Origin: M55B120 sp965549355
GTDB lineage: Bacteria > Actinomycetota > Humimicrobiia > Humimicrobiales > Humimicrobiaceae
Reading direction: 5' to 3'
Assembly: GCA_965549355.1 (NCBI GenBank)
Contig: CBEVGD010000020.1
Span: 1 to 20,261, forward strand
DNA length: 20,261 nt
The position numbers and the translations under genes were made by a program. Under the pieces are notes generated by a model. That model was not told the origin of the DNA. It made no database searches and was given only the letters and a program-made list of their open reading frames with translations. The first letter of the stretch is position 1. Each line of letters opens with the position of its first letter. Positions 15,365 through 20,261 of this stretch are shown here, in pieces.

Positions 15365-16318
15365 ATGAGAGTGATGAAAATGAAAAAAAACATTGCAGTT
15401 TTAATGGGTGGAAGGTCCCTTGAAAGAGAAATATCTATAAAAAGCGGCCAGAGAGTCTCAAATGCACTCAGAAACCTGGGTTATAATGTGACAAAACTGG
15501 ATATTGATCAATATATTGTAGATAATCTTACCTCCGGCAGTTTTGATCTTGCATATATTGCCCTTCATGGAAAAGACGGAGAAGACGGCACCATGCAGGA
15601 AATACTCGAAGTACTGGAAATACCGTATACGGGTCCGGGAGTATATCCTAATGTCTTAAGCTTTGATAAGATCATCTCAAAGCAGATATTTGACAGCCTC
15701 GAGATTCCTACGCCCGGTTTTTACTTTTTAAATGCCAGTTCATTCAGGGAGCTCAGAGCTTCAAAGCTTCTGCCTCATATTGTAGAAAAGGTAGGGCTGC
15801 CTCTGGTCATAAAACCCTCGGCCCAGGGCTCTGCTCTGGGAATAAAGCTTGTTGAAAAAGAGGAAGACCTGACAGATGCGATAATATCTGCCCTTGGATA
15901 CAGCAAGAAAGTCATCCTCGAGAAATATATAGAAGGAATAGAGCTTGCGGTCAGCATTATCGGCAGGGAAAAGCCTGAAGTCCTGCCAGTCGTAGAGATC
16001 GTACCGGAAAATAATTTTTTTGATTTTGAATCGAGATCGAAAACCGGTAAAACTGAGTATTTCATTCCGGCAAGGATTCAGGATGATGAGATAAAAAAAG
16101 TAATAAGTACAGCTCTTTCTGTGCATAAGGCTCTCAAATGTACCAATCTTTCGAGAGTAGATATTATTATGGATAAAAAAGACAGGACCCCCTATGTGCT
16201 CGAGCTTAATACTTCTCCCGGGATGACCGATACCAGTCTCCTTCCTATGGCTGCAAAAGAAGCGGGAATATCCTTTGAAGAGCTTGTGGATAAGATAGTG
16301 AAAATGTCTATTGGATAA
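15365..16318 (+). CDS. ddl: D-alanine--D-alanine ligase
   Basis: A 317-residue ATP-grasp enzyme. Motifs: IAVLMGGRSLEREISIKSG at the N-terminus, LHGKDGEDGTMQEILE, YTGPGV, the ATP-binding VIKPSAQGSALGI, and metal-binding ELNTSPGMTDTSLLPMAAKEAG near the C-terminus. It joins two D-alanines for peptidoglycan precursor synthesis in the cytoplasm. Three closely spaced starts are possible (ATG at 15365, 15374 and 15380). The family's usual N-terminus (KKNIAVLMGG) and the GAGAGTG located before 15380 make the last attractive. It lies 25 bases after the aminotransferase. Presence of ddl implies a peptidoglycan wall. Confidence 0.96.
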   Translation: MRVMKMKKNIAVLMGGRSLEREISIKSGQRVSNALRNLGYNVTKLDIDQYIVDNLTSGSFDLAYIALHGKDGEDGTMQEILEVLEIPYTGPGVYPNVLSFDKIISKQIFDSLEIPTPGFYFLNASSFRELRASKLLPHIVEKVGLPLVIKPSAQGSALGIKLVEKEEDLTDAIISALGYSKKVILEKYIEGIELAVSIIGREKPEVLPVVEIVPENNFFDFESRSKTGKTEYFIPARIQDDEIKKVISTALSVHKALKCTNLSRVDIIMDKKDRTPYVLELNTSPGMTDTSLLPMAAKEAGISFEELVDKIVKMSIG

Positions 16319-16432
16319 AGAATATGCTTATTGCCTGAGAAATCATTTGAAAACCTATATATAGTATGAATGGATCTTATTTTATATGGTATATAAATAC
16401 AATAGGGTCCACATTTTTACAACTCCTTTGTT

Positions 16433-16461
16433 TTGACAACCCAGGATAGCTTTGCTACTAT
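16433..16461 (+). promoter_or_regulatory. Consensus promoter for tRNA-Arg and possibly the ABC-F gene
   Basis: A perfect TTGACA (16433-16438), a 17-base spacer and TACTAT (16456-16461) with an extended -10 TGC. Transcription should start near 16468, eight bases before the tRNA. It is the strongest promoter in the window. Confidence 0.85.
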
Positions 16462-16475
16462 TCTATTTGCTCTGT

Positions 16476-16552
16476 GTCCCTGTAGCTCAGATGGATAGAG
16501 CACAGGATTCCTAATCCTGGTGCCGGCAGTTCGAATCTGCCCAGGGACACCA
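16476..16552 (+). tRNA. tRNA-Arg (anticodon CCU), CCA encoded
   Basis: A 77-base cloverleaf: acceptor GTCCCTG / CAGGGAC, D-arm TAGCTCAGATGGATAGAGCA, anticodon arm CAGGATTCCTAATCCTG with CCT at the anticodon, T-arm GGCAGTTCGAATCTGCC, discriminator A and encoded CCA. It reads AGG, a frequent Arg codon in the genes here. Confidence 0.96.
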
Positions 16553-16679
16553 TAATTAATATTGGAGGTATCAAAAAGGATCACTTCTTCGGATTTTAAT
16601 AAGTGAAGATGATGGATGCAAAGCCAGAATATTAAAATATTCTGCAGGTAAAAATACTAACCCCTTGAAAGAATAGTTA
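16553..16679 (+). other. Structured leader between tRNA-Arg and the ABC-F gene
   Basis: The 127 bases between the tRNA and the ABC-F start hold several signals. An unused strong Shine-Dalgarno-like GGAGG is at 16564-16568. A stem ATCACTTC (from 16580) can pair with GAAG(A)TGAT (16605-16613). An eight-codon ORF MMDAKPEY follows (ATG at 16609, TAA at 16633-16635). A palindromic hairpin CAGAATATT-AA-AATATTCTG lies at 16625-16644. The ORF stop sits inside that hairpin. There is no T-run terminator after the tRNA. Confidence 0.4.
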
Positions 16680-18644
16680 ATGATCTCTATCAATCATATC
16701 AATCTAAGCTTTGGCGGCAGACAGCTGTTTAATGATATTTCATTTCAAATAAATCAGAGGGACCGCATCGGGCTGGTGGGAAATAATGGCGCCGGGAAGA
16801 CGACTCTGCTTAAAGCTATCCTGGGACATCAAAAGCCGGATGAAGGGACCATTGAAAAGCCGCCGGGCCTGACTGTGGGATATCTCCCCCAGCAGATGAG
16901 ACATATCGATGGGAGGACTCTTTTTAATGAAGCAAAAAGTGCATTTGAAAAAATCCTTCTATTGCAAAAAAGTGCCCAAAAGATAAATAATGTTATCGGA
17001 GAAAGAACTGATTATGACTCTGATGAATATATCAAACTTATAAATGAAGCTTCTGACATAGATACAAATATCGAGATGCTCGGTGCAGCAAAAATAGATG
17101 AACAGATCGAAAGGACATTGTCCGGACTTGGATTTAAACCCGGAGATCTTGCCCGCCAGACAAAGGAATTCAGCGGCGGATGGCGGATGAGAATAGAGCT
17201 TGCAAAGATCCTTCTTCAGCGTCCTGATCTGCTTCTCCTTGATGAACCAACAAATCATCTGGATATTGAATCCATACAATGGATGGAAGAATTTCTTTTA
17301 GATTATAGCGGAGCTGTGATCTTGATCTCGCATGACAGGGCTTTTCTAAATAATATTATCAGCCGGACCATCGAGATCTCTCTGAGCAAAATATATGATT
17401 ACAGGGTCCCTTATTCAAAATATATAGTACTCCGGGAGGAACACAGATCGCAGCAACTCGCGGCTTATAAGAATCAGCAAAAATCAATAGCTGATACAAA
17501 TAGATTTATCGAACGTTTCAGGTATAAAGCCACCAAAGCTACTCAGGTCCAATCAAGAATCAAGCATCTTGAGAAATTGGAGCGCATCGAAATAGACGAA
17601 GAAGATACTTCTTTGATCCGGATCAGGTTTCCGGCTGCCCCCCGCTCCGGTAGTATTATCTTTAATGCGAAGGGCCTCTCAAAAAGTTATGGCGGAGAGA
17701 ATGTGCTCGACAGTATCGACTTTATTATAAGCAGAGGTGAGAGGATCGCATTTATCGGTAAAAATGGTGAAGGCAAGACGACTCTTTCCAGGATACTTGT
17801 GAGTGACCTTGACTTTAAGGGCAGCCTGAAAGTGGGCCATAATGTTAAAATAGGTTATTTTGCACAAAATCAGGATGAACTTCTGGATGAGGAACTCAGT
17901 GTTATAGAGACAATCGATAGAGCGTCATCGGGAGAAACCGGGACAAGATTAAGATCTCTGCTTGGCGCTTTTCTTTTCAGGGATGATGATATTGATAAAA
18001 AAGTTAAAGTTCTTTCCGGCGGAGAGAGGTCAAGACTGGCGCTGATAAAGCTCCTTCTTGAACCATTCAATGTGCTTGTGCTGGATGAACCCACGAATCA
18101 CCTGGATCTGCGGTCAAAAGACATACTAAAGAAAGCCCTTCAAAACTTTTCCGGCACATTGATATTAGTATCGCATGACCGGGAATTTCTTGACGGCCTG
18201 GTCGATAATGTCTATGAATTCAGGGATCATAAAATAAGTAAATATGCCGGAAGTATCTATGATTTCCTTGAAAAAAAGAAGATAGATTCACTCCGCCAGC
18301 TTGAGAGCAAAAAAGGTGAAGTAGACAGCAAGACCCGGAAAGAACAAATATCTCCCGGAAAAGACGGCTATCTCGAAAAGAAAGCATTCATGAAAACATT
18401 GAGAAAAATAACAAAAGAAATCACCGGCTGCGAAAGCAGTATCGAGCATCTTGAAAATGAATTAAAAAAATTAACTGACCGGTTCAAATCTCCGGAAAAC
18501 CTGGCCGGAGATCTAAACGACAACTCTCTCTTCTTAAAATATGAAAAACAAAAAAATGAGCTTGACCTGGAGATGAAAAAGTGGGAACAGCTCCTTAAGC
18601 AGCTTGCAAAGCTTAAAAAAAGCAAGTACTACCCAACATCATAA
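16680..18644 (+). CDS. ABC-F family ATPase (ribosome-associated type)
   Basis: A 654-residue protein with two ABC domains and no membrane segment, the ABC-F layout. Domain 1: Walker A GNNGAGKT (34-41), signature SGGW (167-170), Walker B LLLLDEPTNHLD with Glu191. An inter-domain linker (about 240-320), with YKNQQKSIADTNRFIERFRYKATKA-type features, is the segment that in ABC-F proteins enters the ribosomal E/P site. Domain 2: Walker A GKNGEGKT (362-369), signature SGGE (448-451), LVLDEPTNHLD with Glu472. A C-terminal coiled coil (about 530-650) follows. Members act as translation factors or antibiotic-resistance proteins; the sequence does not decide between them. Start ATG at 16680 fits the family N-terminus, though its ribosome binding site (GAAAG) is weak. 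Confidence 0.95.
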   Translation: MISINHINLSFGGRQLFNDISFQINQRDRIGLVGNNGAGKTTLLKAILGHQKPDEGTIEKPPGLTVGYLPQQMRHIDGRTLFNEAKSAFEKILLLQKSAQKINNVIGERTDYDSDEYIKLINEASDIDTNIEMLGAAKIDEQIERTLSGLGFKPGDLARQTKEFSGGWRMRIELAKILLQRPDLLLLDEPTNHLDIESIQWMEEFLLDYSGAVILISHDRAFLNNIISRTIEISLSKIYDYRVPYSKYIVLREEHRSQQLAAYKNQQKSIADTNRFIERFRYKATKATQVQSRIKHLEKLERIEIDEEDTSLIRIRFPAAPRSGSIIFNAKGLSKSYGGENVLDSIDFIISRGERIAFIGKNGEGKTTLSRILVSDLDFKGSLKVGHNVKIGYFAQNQDELLDEELSVIETIDRASSGETGTRLRSLLGAFLFRDDDIDKKVKVLSGGERSRLALIKLLLEPFNVLVLDEPTNHLDLRSKDILKKALQNFSGTLILVSHDREFLDGLVDNVYEFRDHKISKYAGSIYDFLEKKKIDSLRQLESKKGEVDSKTRKEQISPGKDGYLEKKAFMKTLRKITKEITGCESSIEHLENELKKLTDRFKSPENLAGDLNDNSLFLKYEKQKNELDLEMKKWEQLLKQLAKLKKSKYYPTS

Positions 18645-18695
18645 AAAAGCTTATCTAGTAAAACAAAATCTGCTTTATATCTGGTAAAATATGGT

Positions 18696-18754
18696 GAATA
18701 ACTACAAAAGGTGATTTCTATTTACTAAGTTATAGCTATTCAGTTTAGTTATTC
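18696..18754. repeat. 9-bp inverted repeat at the convergent ABC-F / pfkB junction
   Basis: GAATAACTA (18696-18704) and TAGTTATTC (18746-18754) are perfect complements separated by 41 bases. The right arm covers the last codons of the PfkB gene. It is AT-rich with no flanking T-run, so it may be a weak 3' hairpin or chance. Confidence 0.35.
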
Positions 18755-19674
18755 AAAAAGCTTTTTATTTTTTCCTTTACCTTTTCGTATGTAGGCACTC
18801 TTGAGAGGGTAACCCCGCCTGTCTTCTCAGTAAGAATAGAGGAAGCAGCCGAGGCATAGAGTCCTGATCCGTATAAATCTTTGGTTTTTAAATATTCTGA
18901 TAGAAATGCGGCACAATATACATCACCTGCACCTGTAGTATCAACTGTTTTAGTTTTAAATACAGGAATTTCAATAAGATCTTTGCCATTTGAAATTACC
19001 GATCCTTTTTCACCTGAAGTTATTATTACAATTTCAGCTCCCCACTTATGAAGAATTTTAATTGCTTTCCCATAAGAAACTTTATCTTTAAATAAATAAA
19101 AGCAGTCTTCAAGACTTGCCTTTACTATATTAAATTTAGACACAATATCTTTGACAAGCCTTTTATCTTTTTTACTTCCAGTAGATGGATGCATAGTTGA
19201 AACTGTGCCGCCAAATCCTCCCAAATCTGTCATCATTAATTTATTTAATTTTTTAAGCTTAGAGATTGTTTTAAGAGGAACCTCAAAATCCATTGGGCAG
19301 ATAAAAAATGCTTGAGAATCCAGATACTCCTGGGGTATATCTTTAAATAAAATATCTGGTGCTACTTTTTCATAAGAAACTTTTTTATTACCAACTTTAT
19401 CATAGGTTAATTTAGTTGACCTTGAATTATCTTCCTTTATACATACTCCCTTTGTGTCAACTCCTGACTCAATAATAGGTTTAACAATATAAAAAGGCAT
19501 GTCTTTTCCAATTGCTGTTGCTAAACCAGTTTTAGTATCAAGTGAGCTTGCAGCAACTGAAGAATAAGCAGCAGGGCTTCCAAGTACTGGGCCAATAACT
19601 TCACCATTATTCAAATAAATTGTTTCTATCATTATATGGCCAATTATGATTAAATCTAGCTTTAACATTTTCAC
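18745..19674 (-). CDS. PfkB-family carbohydrate/nucleoside kinase
   Basis: A 309-residue ribokinase-fold kinase. The C-terminal PfkB signature DTTGAGDVYCAAF (245-257) holds the catalytic Asp251. The N-terminal glycine-rich motif appears as GSPAAYSSVAA, and IITSGEKGS forms the ATP-site strand. Family members phosphorylate sugars or nucleosides such as ribose, fructose, 2-keto-3-deoxygluconate or inosine; the substrate is not evident. The start is best placed at GTG 19674, with AAAGGAG eight bases upstream; the ATG two codons later is 13 bases away. The gene is much more AT-rich than those to its left (about 22-33% GC in counted lines) and uses TTA, AAA and ATT heavily, which suggests a different history. 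An MFS-like transporter gene lies upstream in the same orientation. Confidence 0.9.
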   Translation of the reverse strand: MKMLKLDLIIIGHIMIETIYLNNGEVIGPVLGSPAAYSSVAASSLDTKTGLATAIGKDMPFYIVKPIIESGVDTKGVCIKEDNSRSTKLTYDKVGNKKVSYEKVAPDILFKDIPQEYLDSQAFFICPMDFEVPLKTISKLKKLNKLMMTDLGGFGGTVSTMHPSTGSKKDKRLVKDIVSKFNIVKASLEDCFYLFKDKVSYGKAIKILHKWGAEIVIITSGEKGSVISNGKDLIEIPVFKTKTVDTTGAGDVYCAAFLSEYLKTKDLYGSGLYASAASSILTEKTGGVTLSRVPTYEKVKEKIKSFLNN

Positions 19675-19764
19675 TCAATAAACTCCTTTACAGTCTCAAT
19701 ATGAGGTTTGCATCTATGCTATCCTCTCTTTTTATAATATATTACTATTTATAATAGATTTTCA

Positions 19765-19900
19765 TTAATTTAATTTTACGGATAAATGTCTTAAGTTTAC
19801 AGCTTCCGCAACTCTTCCTACGCCCAAGATATTGGCTGCGGCCCTCATATTTACTTTTCTCTTTTTATGTATGTCATGCACTTCCAAAGAAGCTTTCTCC
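19765..19900 (-). pseudogene. Possible transposase C-terminal relic (TnpB-like), low confidence
   Basis: A minus-strand open frame of about 45 codons, without a plausible start, ends at 19765. It contains KKRKVNMRAAANILGVGR. The RAAANILGVG part resembles the NAAxNIL..G segment found after the zinc ribbon of IS200/IS605-type TnpB proteins. The expected CxxC pairs are not visible upstream and a stop interrupts the frame, so if real it is a decayed remnant. The interval is slightly more GC-rich than its AT-rich surroundings. Confidence 0.25.
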
Positions 19901-19946
19901 CTTCAAAATTCTTATAAAAAATATAGCCTGACGAAATAGCATCATT

Positions 19947-20261
19947 CTATTTAGCTATTGTCCTATTCTCTCTAAATTTTGAATAGAAATTTAAAAAGCC
20001 AACAAAGATAATTAATAAAAATAAAGTTATCAAATCTATATACATCACACTTTCTACAGACAGCTTTTCTGAAAAATATCCTATTGTATAATGAAAGATT
20101 ATCATAGCTATATAAGCAAAACTAAAAATTAATGTGGAGATAGAACCTGTATAATCAGGTTTTACTTTCACACTAAGCGATAAGGTCATTTCAAAAAGAC
20201 CTATAATATTGTAGCCAAATAAAAATATAAAAATAATTTTAAAAATTAAACTATCTGCAAA
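19947..20261 (-). CDS. C-terminal part of an MFS-like membrane transporter (runs off the right edge)
   Basis: The minus-strand frame is open from the window edge at 20261 to a TAG stop at 19947, 104 residues, so the ATG at 20189 is internal rather than the start. Three hydrophobic segments are visible: IFKIIFIFLFGYNIIGLFEM, TLIFSFAYIAMIIFHYTIGYF and MYIDLITLFLLIIFVGFLNFY, followed by a short basic tail. Size, tail and the pattern SVKVKPDYTGSISTLIFSFAYI suggest the last helices of a major facilitator superfamily permease, though other polytopic proteins cannot be excluded. Strongly AT-rich. It may import the substrate of the PfkB kinase downstream (inference from proximity). Confidence 0.6.
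   Translation of the reverse strand, partial: FADSLIFKIIFIFLFGYNIIGLFEMTLSLSVKVKPDYTGSISTLIFSFAYIAMIIFHYTIGYFSEKLSVESVMYIDLITLFLLIIFVGFLNFYSKFRENRTIAK

Noticed and set aside
15761..16126. A 121-codon minus-strand open frame within ddl.
   Set aside because: It overlaps the conserved ATP-grasp coding sequence and has no family features.
16614..16626. GGATGCAAAGCC resembles the conserved GGACGCAAAGCC of cyclic-di-GMP-I riboswitches.
   Set aside because: The partner segment (GGCAAACC-like) upstream and the second conserved hairpin downstream are missing, so the match is a short coincidence.
18755..18766. Palindrome AAAAAGCTTTTT near the end of the PfkB gene.
   Set aside because: It lies within the coding sequence in AT-rich DNA, where such palindromes arise by chance.

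Overview
The window comes from a low-to-moderate-GC bacterial chromosome. By-eye counts of sample lines give about 38-45% GC over most of it and about 22-33% in the last 1.6 kb. Several things point to an anaerobic, Gram-positive-like (Terrabacteria/Clostridia-type) lineage or a deep relative. These are the cluster order rho-rpmE-yqhQ-prfA-prmC, a ymdB-type phosphodiesterase, tilS directly before hpt, a T-box riboswitch and AGGAG-type ribosome binding sites. The exact phylum cannot be fixed from the sequence alone. AUA and AGG/AGA codons are common, which fits the presence of TilS and of a tRNA-Arg(CCU).

Layout. (1) Bases 1-4278, minus strand: a consensus promoter drives initiator tRNA-fMet. 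It is followed in the same direction by an NTF2-like lipoprotein, fdhD, ymdB, tilS and the beginning of hpt, with short gaps or overlaps. (2) Bases 4390-9703, minus strand: rho (with its own long leader), rpmE, yqhQ, prfA and prmC, an information-processing cluster in conserved order. (3) Bases 9726-11610, minus strand: a stand-alone trpB2 under a clear tryptophan T-box with a terminator hairpin. (4) Bases 11709-13862, minus strand: NAD(P)-malic enzyme with its own promoter, and a GNAT acetyltransferase-like protein. (5) Bases 13863-16318: a divergent intergenic region with a GC-rich hairpin and an inverted repeat, then a PLP aminotransferase and D-Ala-D-Ala ligase on the plus strand. (6) Bases 16433-18644, plus strand: a strong promoter, tRNA-Arg(CCU), a structured leader and an ABC-F ATPase. 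(7) Bases 18745-20261, minus strand: an AT-rich segment with a PfkB sugar/nucleoside kinase, a possible transposase relic and the C-terminal end of an MFS-like transporter.

Most of the window is housekeeping sequence: translation (prfA, prmC, rpmE, tRNAs, tilS, ABC-F), transcription (rho), cell wall (ddl) and central or amino-acid metabolism (malic enzyme, trpB2, aminotransferase). I see no CRISPR array, phage module, defence system or complete insertion sequence, and I cannot point to a clearly new multi-gene system. The parts most worth a second look are non-coding: the leader between tRNA-Arg and the ABC-F gene, the hairpin and repeat region at 13930-14065, a recurring extended -10 promoter element, and the compositionally odd right end.
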